In this document: positions 42,062 through 48,364 of the stretch, in pieces
How positions within the stretch are numbered: the stretch's first letter is position 1
How the letters are laid out: every line of letters begins with the position of its first letter
DNA from: Bacteroidaceae bacterium
GTDB lineage: Bacteria; Bacteroidota; Bacteroidia; Bacteroidales; Bacteroidaceae
Length of the DNA: 48,364 bases
Direction of reading: 5' to 3'
NCBI GenBank assembly: GCA_017503235.1
Contig: JAFVTL010000114.1
Coordinates: forward strand, 1 to 48,364
Program-made: the position numbers and the translations under genes
Notes under the pieces: generated by a model
Database searches by the model: none
The model's input: the letters and a program-made list of their open reading frames with translations, nothing else
Told to the model about the DNA's origin: nothing

Positions 42062-43411
42062 TCAACGGACAAAGCCCTTCTTGGCCCACTTCATGCTGTT
42101 CCAACGGCGGACAAAAATCACTCCGCGGATGTTTTCATCGAGCATGAAGGCAAACCACATGCCTACCAATCCCCAGCCCCAGTGCAGACCGAACAGATAT
42201 CCGCAACCCACAGCCACGCCCCATTGTACGATGACACCGACATAGAACGGATAAATCACATCACCCGTAGCACGAAGGGCATTGGTAGCGTAGATATTGA
42301 TGGACTTGCCTATTTCAAGTAAAATGTCCACATACAGCACCATGACTCCCAGACGGATAACTTCCGGATTGTCGGTCAGCCATCCAAACATGGTCTTGCC
42401 CATCAAAGCCCATACGCACGACAAGGAGACCGCCACCAGCACCGAAAGCCGCATGACGTACTTGCCAAGAAGGTAGGCACCTCTTATCCGCTTGTCACCC
42501 ACCAAGTGGCCAATACAGATGGCACCTCCCTGAGCCATGGCTATGGTGAACAAATAGACAAACATCACCGTATTCACGACATAAGTACGGGCGGTAAGCG
42601 CCTCGTTTCCGAGCATATTGATGAAATAGGTCAGGACCACCTGCGAAAAGTTGTACGACATGTGTTCGCCTGCCGACGGAAGGCCAATCTTGAGCAGAAC
42701 CTTCAGTTCGCCCCAGGGGAAAGGACGGAATATCTTCATTGGGAAGCTGGGGATATGCTTCCGGAAGAGGATGACAAACAGAATCACCATGGACACACCG
42801 CGGGCAAACGAAGTGGAAATGGCCGCACCTTCTACGCCCATAGCCGGCAAACCGAATTTCCCGAAGATAAGGGCATAGTTGCCAATGATGTTCAGTACAT
42901 TCACTACCACCACTACCAGCATCGGATAAATGGCCTTGTCGGCACTCTTCAGCGAAGCCGAAATGGTCAACGAAATGGCCTGAAAGAAAGCAAAGGCACC
43001 GACAATCTCCATGTAACTCACCCCATAAGCCATCAGATTGTCGCGAAGGCCCATCAAATGAAGCAGAAATGGCGCACCCAAGTAGAGTGCGGCACTCACT
43101 GCCAGACCAATCAAAACATTCAGCAACAATGAAACTCCTACTACCTGTACCACCTTATCGTGCAGGCGGGCACCCAAATACTGAGAGCAGAGCACGGAAG
43201 TTCCCAGATTGATGACCTCGAATATGAGGAAAGCGAACATGACAAGCTGGTTGACCACCCCAACGGCTGCTACCGCATCGTCCGAGTATTGGCTCAACAT
43301 GACCGTATCGACCGCCCCCAACATCATTATCAGCAACGTTTCAATGAAGATGGGCACCACTAACTTTCGGAGGCGCTGGCGAATGGTTTCTTGCTTACTA
43401 ACTGCTTTCAT
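42062..43411 (-). CDS. MATE family efflux transporter
   Basis: A 449-residue membrane protein with about twelve helices in two similar halves. It begins RLRKLVVPIFIETLLIMMLG and shows GAVDTVMLSQYSDDAVAAVG, the MATE N-lobe pattern, and LKIGLPSAGEHMSYNFSQVV at the start of the second half. It exports drugs or metabolites using Na+ or H+; the substrate is not known. Own -7 box 27 bp upstream. Confidence 0.92.
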   Translation of the reverse strand: MKAVSKQETIRQRLRKLVVPIFIETLLIMMLGAVDTVMLSQYSDDAVAAVGVVNQLVMFAFLIFEVINLGTSVLCSQYLGARLHDKVVQVVGVSLLLNVLIGLAVSAALYLGAPFLLHLMGLRDNLMAYGVSYMEIVGAFAFFQAISLTISASLKSADKAIYPMLVVVVVNVLNIIGNYALIFGKFGLPAMGVEGAAISTSFARGVSMVILFVILFRKHIPSFPMKIFRPFPWGELKVLLKIGLPSAGEHMSYNFSQVVLTYFINMLGNEALTARTYVVNTVMFVYLFTIAMAQGGAICIGHLVGDKRIRGAYLLGKYVMRLSVLVAVSLSCVWALMGKTMFGWLTDNPEVIRLGVMVLYVDILLEIGKSINIYATNALRATGDVIYPFYVGVIVQWGVAVGCGYLFGLHWGWGLVGMWFAFMLDENIRGVIFVRRWNSMKWAKKGFVR

Positions 43412-43437
43412 TGGTTCTGCTCTTCATTTTGACGGTG

Positions 43438-43445
43438 CAAAATTA
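43438..43445 (-). promoter_or_regulatory. -7 promoter box for the MATE gene
   Basis: Minus-strand TAATTTTG, full match, followed by CACC. Confidence 0.6.
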
Positions 43446-43606
43446 CAACAAAAAATCAACTCGGGACATTGATATATGTCAAGAAAGAAGGTCTTTTCAA
43501 AATATTGACAAATTCACTCCTTTTATATGCATACATATACATTTCCACCAACCTCCCGACTGCATATTCATGCGTAAAACACCCGTTTGAGAGGGGTACC
43601 CTTACC

Positions 43607-43694
43607 CTCCGACCAGCGTCGGCCTATGCTGCTCGGAGGATAGGCCTGTCCTGCTCGGAGCGTAGGCCTACGCTGGTCACACTATTTAAACGGC
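43607..43694. repeat. 22-bp-period modular array, locus 3
   Basis: Units begin at 43607, 43629, 43651 and 43673, exactly 22 bp apart. Boxes: CTCCGACCAG, CTGCTCGGAG, CTGCTCGGAG, CTGGTCAC. The 12-bp words all centre on GGCC: CGTCGGCCTATG, GATAGGCCTGTC, CGTAGGCCTACG, themselves in 22-bp phase. The box CTGCTCGGAG is the complement of CTCCGAGCAG in locus 2, and CTCCGACCAG and CTGGTCAC are identical there. Confidence 0.87.
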
Positions 43695-43725
43695 TTAAAT
43701 TCAGCGCTTTAAACAGGTTAAGTAC

Positions 43726-43761
43726 AAAAAGGGTGATGCATATTCATACATCACCCTTTTT
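43726..43761. terminator. Terminator of the GntR-ABC operon
   Basis: Perfect 13-bp arms AAAAAGGGTGATG and CATCACCCTTTTT with a 10-nt loop, 21 bp after the TlpA-like stop codon. Confidence 0.88.
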
Positions 43762-43782
43762 ATCCCCTCTAACAGTAATGAA

Positions 43783-45192
43783 TTATTCCTTTAGTACCCG
43801 TTCCAATTGTTCCAACAGTTCCTCCACCTTGTCAGGCGAAGCAGCATAAGGAACAGCAATTTCCCCTTTTCTATTCACTATCAGAAACCGAGGTATGGAA
43901 AGTATTCCCTGTTCATTTCCCAACTCACGATAAACCGCTTGTGCCAATTCTTTACCAGCCAAAAGATGGTATCCTTTCAATTGATAATAAGGTACGGACT
44001 TCCGCCAGGTCTTTTCTTCTTGCGGACGGTCAACGGACAGATAGAGGTATGCCACATCCAAATCCTTGGCCTTTTCCTTGAAGGTCGGCACATGGCTGAA
44101 CATTTCCTTGCAAGGCCCGCACCAGGTAGCCCACACATCCACATACACCACCTTTCCCCTTAAAGGTTTCAAGGCTTCAGAGATACTTGTCATCGTAGAA
44201 TCATACGGCAACAGGTGATAAAGGGTTTCATCCCATTCACTTTGATGATAACGGATGGTTTCCTGCATACCTGGCTGAAGGACAGACAAATAAACGCTTT
44301 CGGGGTATATCCGTTTAAATTCGTCGTACAGTTCAATAAACTCCTCCGTATGCCTTTTATTCATGATGTCATCATAGATGAAGGAAGCCCAAATGCGCTC
44401 CAACGCTTTTCCTTCGAACAAGTCCTTGCATCGGTCAAACATAAAACGATAGGGATTCTCGATGTCACGGGGACTTCCACCTTCTAAAACGAGATATTTC
44501 ATGGAAGGCAATTGACGGGACATTCCACCAACCCCACGATAACCACGAATAGCATCATCATTCCAGGGCATTTCCAGCACCCGTTTCAATTCCGCCTTCC
44601 ATTCATCCGTCTTGTCCTCTACTGAATAAGTCGTAATATAAGCCACAATCAATCGAGAGATATAATCAAGGTGTGTCATCTGTTCCTTTACAAAAGCAGT
44701 AGGAAGGCCGGAGTTCTGAATCACCGCAGCAGCCTTTTCATAATGCACGCTGTATTTCTGTTTCAATTCATCGGGGGTCTTGACCGATTCTAACTCATGT
44801 TGAGTATACAGGATTTCGTCACAATACCTCTGGTATTCATCCACCGCACGCAAACATTGGTTGTAAGCTAAGTTGCTACCGGAAAGCATCATCGTGTCTT
44901 TCATTACGGTCAACGTATCACAACTGCCGGGAGTGAGATGAACCGTAAACGGATTGTCAAACGCATTTATCGCCAAGACTTTAGGCTCATTCAATGCCAC
45001 TCGATAAACCATACATCCTTCGGCATTGGTCGTATCCCTCTCGCCCAACTCATAGGCATACAGTTCATCTTTCCCCGCTCCCCAGGAAACAACCTCTACA
45101 CCAGGTTCTGTCTGAACGACTAAAGTCGCAGTTTGCGGAACATTGCATCCAACAAACGCCAGACACGTCATTGCAAAATAGAATCCTTTCAT
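43783..45192 (-). CDS. TlpA-like thioredoxin-fold lipoprotein
   Basis: A 469-residue lipoprotein (lipobox Cys16 in MTCLAFVGC). A long N-terminal region (about 20-330) with beta and then helical parts is of the kind that precedes TlpA domains in Bacteroidetes. The C-terminal thioredoxin fold has VDVWATWCGPCKEMFSHVPT with the redox pair near 359 and 362, and the cis-Pro in LSIPRFLIVNRKGEI. It would reduce or shuffle disulfides in the periplasm. It starts 7 bp after the preceding gene, the last gene of the ABC-GntR operon. Confidence 0.85.
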   Translation of the reverse strand: MKGFYFAMTCLAFVGCNVPQTATLVVQTEPGVEVVSWGAGKDELYAYELGERDTTNAEGCMVYRVALNEPKVLAINAFDNPFTVHLTPGSCDTLTVMKDTMMLSGSNLAYNQCLRAVDEYQRYCDEILYTQHELESVKTPDELKQKYSVHYEKAAAVIQNSGLPTAFVKEQMTHLDYISRLIVAYITTYSVEDKTDEWKAELKRVLEMPWNDDAIRGYRGVGGMSRQLPSMKYLVLEGGSPRDIENPYRFMFDRCKDLFEGKALERIWASFIYDDIMNKRHTEEFIELYDEFKRIYPESVYLSVLQPGMQETIRYHQSEWDETLYHLLPYDSTMTSISEALKPLRGKVVYVDVWATWCGPCKEMFSHVPTFKEKAKDLDVAYLYLSVDRPQEEKTWRKSVPYYQLKGYHLLAGKELAQAVYRELGNEQGILSIPRFLIVNRKGEIAVPYAASPDKVEELLEQLERVLKE

Positions 45193-45199
45193 AACAGCC

Positions 45200-46036
45200 T
45201 TATTCTTTCACAATGATTTCCACCGGACATGAAATCTCAACGTTCATTTTGGCATTCTCACCAGTAGGAGTCCAAATCACCCGACGGCACTCGTTCGAAT
45301 GCAATTGGTTGTTCGTGATGCCGCTTCCTGACAAATACTCCGTATCCACCTGAAATTCAGGATGTACCCACCACGAATTCACTCGGTCGCAATTAACATA
45401 AAGGTTGTCTGCCCTTCCCTTTGTAAAATCTACTTTATGAACATTCTCAACACGCAAGGTATCAAAGCAACAGTCACTGACATTAACATATTCTCCGGGA
45501 AAATCCAACTGAAAACTTTTCCGTTCCATCCGTTCGACTTCAACGCGCTGAACGTCAATTCCCATCTTAATCAAAGCAACATCCTCAGGCAAGGACAGTT
45601 TCATCGGCAAAGAGAAGATGCCCAAGAATTGTTTCCCACGCGATTCTTCCGGCCACATATCTTGTGATATGGAGAATTCCAGGTTCAATGTATCCCCATG
45701 CGTCACCATCTCCATCATCTGTTCCAAGCCGGCATCTATCGTAAGCACCGGACTGGTTTCTGCCGTATCCGTAAGGATAAAAGGCATATCTATAAAAGCA
45801 AAGTCGTTCTTCACTTCACGAAGACCAGGCTTCACCTTTACATATTCTACACCGGTTTTCTTCACGGAGATGTACTTGCACGCCGGCAATTGGAGGGTCT
45901 TCTCTCCTTCCTTCATCACCAAAGTAGGGAAGCTTCCTCGTTCGTGACCCAATGCCGACAAAAGGGCAATGCCGCCGAATATAAGGCACACCGTACCCAC
46001 CAACATTCCTATAATGATATATGTAGTCTTTTTCAT
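45200..46036 (-). CDS. Membrane-anchored protein of unknown function
   Basis: A 278-residue protein with one N-terminal membrane helix (MKKTTYIIIGMLVGTVCLIF, then GGIALLSAL) and a beta-rich extracytoplasmic region. The segment SDCCFDTLRVENVHKVDFTK resembles the beta-helical repeats of DUF2807-type adhesin proteins, but I do not claim that family. Its ATG overlaps the GntR gene stop by 4 bp, so it belongs to the operon. Confidence 0.75.
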   Translation of the reverse strand: MKKTTYIIIGMLVGTVCLIFGGIALLSALGHERGSFPTLVMKEGEKTLQLPACKYISVKKTGVEYVKVKPGLREVKNDFAFIDMPFILTDTAETSPVLTIDAGLEQMMEMVTHGDTLNLEFSISQDMWPEESRGKQFLGIFSLPMKLSLPEDVALIKMGIDVQRVEVERMERKSFQLDFPGEYVNVSDCCFDTLRVENVHKVDFTKGRADNLYVNCDRVNSWWVHPEFQVDTEYLSGSGITNNQLHSNECRRVIWTPTGENAKMNVEISCPVEIIVKE

Positions 46037-46407
46037 AACTCTTCCTTATTTTTAATATATTCACAATACATATTCTTCAATTCCTCGGCCGAGAATCCCA
46101 TCGTATAGACCTGACGAAAAAAATACTCGGCTTCTTCCTTCAAAAAGTATTCCTTTCGCAATGCAAGGATTTTCTCCTTTGCACCCGTAGAAACGAAATA
46201 CCCGATGCCTCGCTTGTTATAAATCACCCCTTGTGACTGCAAGTGTTCAAAAGAGCGCATGACGGTATTGGCGTTCACTTCCACCATCGCTGCATATTCG
46301 CGGACGGATGGAATACGGGCTTCCTCATGATACTTGCCCAGCAGAACCTCGTCACAAATTCGGTCGGCAATCTGAAGATAAATACCTTTACTATCTTTAA
46401 AATTCAT
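46033..46407 (-). CDS. GntR family regulator, YtrA type
   Basis: A 124-residue short GntR: winged helix about 1-75 (IYLQIADRICDEVLLGKYHE, RIPSVREYAAMVEVNANTVM, FEHLQSQGVIYNKRGIGYFV) and a brief helical tail of about 45 residues in place of a large effector domain. This is the YtrA subfamily, which usually controls the ABC transporter operon it sits in. Here it is third in the operon after the ATPase and permease; a candidate operator lies at the operon promoter. Confidence 0.9.
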   Translation of the reverse strand: MNFKDSKGIYLQIADRICDEVLLGKYHEEARIPSVREYAAMVEVNANTVMRSFEHLQSQGVIYNKRGIGYFVSTGAKEKILALRKEYFLKEEAEYFFRQVYTMGFSAEELKNMYCEYIKNKEEL

Positions 46408-46427
46408 ACAACAAACAGTTTTTCGGT

Positions 46428-47258
46428 TTACCAGCGGTTGATGATTTCCATTTCCTTATAACGGAAATAGGCAAGAACCGTATTGAACAAAGCTATCACA
46501 GAGAAGAATACAGCAACGATATCCATTTGGGTTTCTTCGGAAACATGTTCATATTTATCTGGAACATCTATATAGAATCTGCTCGGAATAAAGAGTTCCG
46601 TTGACCAATAGCCTATCAGTAACATTACTATAACGATGCAGAAGATAGCCACCGCAGTCTTCAGGAAAGAATTCTTCTGCCACAAGGTGCTTCCCAAAAC
46701 AAAGAACGATTGTAACGCCCAGCTGGAAGTAAGTATCAAAGGGAAGAAATTCAAATCTTCATCTGTCCAACTACCATGTGCCAAGATATCGTCCAATGGG
46801 AATAAAGCCATTTGATTAATTTCGGGATAAAGGCTCGAATAGACGGTAAAACGAATCCAATCAGCCAGTACAAAAGTAGCAGGTAGTACCACTAGGAAAC
46901 CGACAGTAAATATCAGCCAACGGGTAATAAACTTTTCAAAAGGAGTTGCAGGAAGCATCATCACCGAGAGTTTGCCTGTTTTGTTTATCATCCCCTCAGT
47001 CATATAGGAAGCACTCAGGCATGCCCCGATATATAATGTGAACATGAGCATAAAAAACATTGGAGGCCAAATAGCGTCATAATCATCATATCTATTACCA
47101 TATTTATATTGATCATATCCCATAAACAGGTCCCAAACCAAAAACAACACGAAGAGTACAACAATACGCATCAGGTTCTTCTTCCAGTTCTCCATCCATT
47201 CTTTCTTGAAAAGGCTCAAGAAACGGCGTCCATCAAAAAAGGTCTCATTTACTTTCAT
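46428..47258 (-). CDS. ABC transporter permease subunit
   Basis: A 276-residue protein with about six hydrophobic segments (KNLMRIVVLFVLFLVWDLFM near 25-45, MFFMLMFTLYIGACLSASYM near 70-90, and four later). It resembles ABC-2 type permeases that work with BcrA/YtrB-like ATPases. Its start overlaps the ATPase gene by 14 bp. The substrate is unknown. Confidence 0.82.
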   Translation of the reverse strand: MKVNETFFDGRRFLSLFKKEWMENWKKNLMRIVVLFVLFLVWDLFMGYDQYKYGNRYDDYDAIWPPMFFMLMFTLYIGACLSASYMTEGMINKTGKLSVMMLPATPFEKFITRWLIFTVGFLVVLPATFVLADWIRFTVYSSLYPEINQMALFPLDDILAHGSWTDEDLNFFPLILTSSWALQSFFVLGSTLWQKNSFLKTAVAIFCIVIVMLLIGYWSTELFIPSRFYIDVPDKYEHVSEETQMDIVAVFFSVIALFNTVLAYFRYKEMEIINRW

Positions 47259-48114
47259 CGCACTTAAAATCTTTAGGGTTCAACACTGAAGCAACTTTCT
47301 CTGGGTTAGATGCTACTGCACCAAATAGGAGTTCCAGATTAACGTCACTTTCCATACCGCCTTCATTTCGAAGCATCAACATATTACCTTGAAGAGAAGG
47401 AATGGAATAGAAAGCATTGGATTGCAATTCTGCATCATCACTTTCAACAAATACAAATTCGCGACAAATGTCACAAACCGCTGCATCAAGTAACACTCGC
47501 TCTTCATTCATAATCAGAATATGGTCCAATATCTTGTCAATATCACGAACCTGGTGAGTTGAAATCACAATTGTTCTGTCATCATTCATTCCCGAAGCGA
47601 TAAACTTACGGAACTGACTCTTCCCCGGAATATCCAAACCATTGGTCGGTTCATCCATCAGAAGCAAGGAAGTATTCGTAGCCAAAGCAAAACTCATGAA
47701 AACCTTCTTCTTCTGTCCCATAGACAAGGAACTCAAGGACTTGATATGAAGTTCCATTTCAAACAGATTCAGATACTTCAGCATATCCTCTTTACTGAAA
47801 CGAGGATAAAAAGGAGCATAAAGTTTAATGTAGTCATCTAAAGAAATGGAAGGAAGTTCAAATTCCTCAGGAACAAGAAACATGTCCTTTAATGTAACAG
47901 GCAACCTACGACGAACATTAACGCCATGGTAAGTAACACATCCCTTCTTAGGGGTTAGCAATCCACTCATCAAATAGAGAAGAGTGGATTTACCGGCACC
48001 ATTCTTGCCAAGCAATCCATAAACTCTTCCCGATTCAACTTTCAGATTCAAATCATCCAGAACGTTTCCTTTGTTCCGGTGATACGCAAAAGATAAATTC
48101 TCAACGTTTAACAT
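47245..48114 (-). CDS. ABC transporter ATP-binding protein
   Basis: A 289-residue ATPase: Walker A GLLGKNGAGKSTLL (about 33-46), signature LSMGQKKKVFMSFALA (about 130-145), Walker B LLLMDEPTNGLD (about 150-161) and switch His in VISTHQVRDIDKI. The last ~70 residues lack motifs and are typical of the YtrB/BcrA class. First gene of the GntR-controlled operon; its promoter carries a palindrome between -7 box and start codon. Confidence 0.94.
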   Translation of the reverse strand: MLNVENLSFAYHRNKGNVLDDLNLKVESGRVYGLLGKNGAGKSTLLYLMSGLLTPKKGCVTYHGVNVRRRLPVTLKDMFLVPEEFELPSISLDDYIKLYAPFYPRFSKEDMLKYLNLFEMELHIKSLSSLSMGQKKKVFMSFALATNTSLLLMDEPTNGLDIPGKSQFRKFIASGMNDDRTIVISTHQVRDIDKILDHILIMNEERVLLDAAVCDICREFVFVESDDAELQSNAFYSIPSLQGNMLMLRNEGGMESDVNLELLFGAVASNPEKVASVLNPKDFKCDESK

Positions 48115-48121
48115 TTATATT

Positions 48122-48145
48122 AGTGTATTAGTTTATTAGTACACT
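48122..48145. promoter_or_regulatory. Candidate GntR/YtrA operator
   Basis: AGTGTA and TACACT half-sites separated by 12 bp (TTAGTTTATTAG), a 24-bp imperfect palindrome with 18-20 of 24 matching positions. It lies just downstream of the -7 box (48147-48154), covering the predicted transcript start. B. subtilis YtrA is, as I recall, described as binding an AGTGTA/TACACT inverted repeat with a similar gap. Confidence 0.72.
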
Positions 48146-48146
48146 G

Positions 48147-48177
48147 CAAATATAAGTAGTTTTATAATACCGGCAAA
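48147..48177 (-). promoter_or_regulatory. Promoter of the ABC-GntR operon
   Basis: Minus strand: -33 TTTG (48174-48177), 19-bp spacer, -7 TATATTTG (48147-48154) followed by CAG. The operator palindrome follows immediately. Confidence 0.8.
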
Positions 48178-48207
48178 GAAAAAATGAATTATTTTGTAAA
48201 AAGACAT

Positions 48208-48241
48208 AAAAAAAACCTCCGATACATTGCTGTATCGAAGG
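48208..48241 (-). terminator. rRNA operon terminator
   Basis: Minus-strand hairpin CCTTCGATACA-GCAA-TGTATCGGAGG (one T-G pair) followed by eight T. It ends the rRNA transcript coming from the right. Confidence 0.9.
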
Positions 48242-48251
48242 CTCCAATCAA

Positions 48252-48363
<112 letters not shown>

Positions 48364-48364
48364 C

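Larger units (their letters stand above)
43412..43782. other. 371-bp gene-free region between the TlpA-like and MATE genes
   Basis: It contains the MATE promoter (43438-43445), a 22-bp-period array (43607-43694) and the terminator of the TlpA-like gene (43726-43761). The part 43446-43600 shows nothing I can name. Confidence 0.75.

Noticed and set aside
42506-43132. 208-residue plus-strand frame opposite the MATE gene
   Set aside because: His/Gln-rich antisense shadow of a hydrophobic gene; no supporting signals.

Overview
The window looks like chromosomal DNA of a gut-type Bacteroidales bacterium, most likely Bacteroides or a close relative. Reasons: many promoters carry the Bacteroides -7 box TAnnTTTG, several with a TTTG -33 box 19-20 bp upstream; many proteins belong to Bacteroidetes-restricted families (DUF4831, DUF3256, DUF4842, DUF4290, DUF4488, M64 'IgA' peptidase); and the tsaB-DUF4290-murA-rimM-M23-dxr-rseP gene order fits this group. 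No phage, plasmid or insertion sequence with a transposase is seen.

Layout. 1-6.1 kb: tail of nnrD, a DUF4831 secreted protein, a divergent MFS transporter/AraC regulator pair, fructose-bisphosphate aldolase, ribosomal protein L31 type B and a DUF3256 protein. 6.4-11 kb: two related DUF4842 surface lipoproteins separated by a MITE-like repeat. 11-16.2 kb: lgt, diaminopimelate dehydrogenase, ruvA, a lipoprotein and the CCA-adding enzyme. 16.4-22.9 kb: a seven-gene minus-strand operon for envelope and translation functions. 23-27.9 kb: an M64 peptidase, then yicC-gmk-small membrane protein-nadD, DUF4332 and a PepSY-like protein. 27.9-29.3 kb: a broken HepT-like toxin, a 22-bp-period array and menA. 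29.4-33.5 kb: rex, an FAH-family enzyme, ispF and a beta-glucuronidase, with a SUI1 factor divergent. 33.5-36.5 kb: rplM-rpsI-rpsB-tsf. 36.7-37.1 kb: second MITE-like copy. 37.1-43.4 kb: a DUF4488 protein, purB-pseudouridine synthase-asnS and a MATE exporter. 43.8-48.1 kb: a five-gene operon (ABC ATPase, permease, GntR/YtrA regulator, membrane protein, TlpA-like lipoprotein). The right edge holds a 5S rRNA gene, the end of an rRNA operon entering from the right on the minus strand.

How genes work together. Much of the window is housekeeping: cell-wall precursor synthesis (ddh, murA), isoprenoids (dxr, ispF) and menaquinone (menA), protein maturation (lgt, rseP), NAD and nucleotide metabolism (nadD, nnrD, gmk, purB) and translation. 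Accessory character lies in the DUF4842 pair, the beta-glucuronidase, the M64 peptidase and the GntR-ABC operon.

The most unusual signals are in intergenic DNA. Three intergenic regions (13.77, 28.20 and 43.61 kb) hold short arrays with a period of exactly 22 bp, and two of them share the same 10-bp box while their 12-bp interval words differ. Two ~380-bp elements (7.9 and 36.8 kb, opposite orientation) share long terminal inverted repeats and internal hairpins that keep pairing through G-T wobble changes. Candidate operators for Rex and the GntR regulator are placed on their own promoters, and MurA has Asp in place of the fosfomycin-target Cys. All of this was read by eye; no database search was run.
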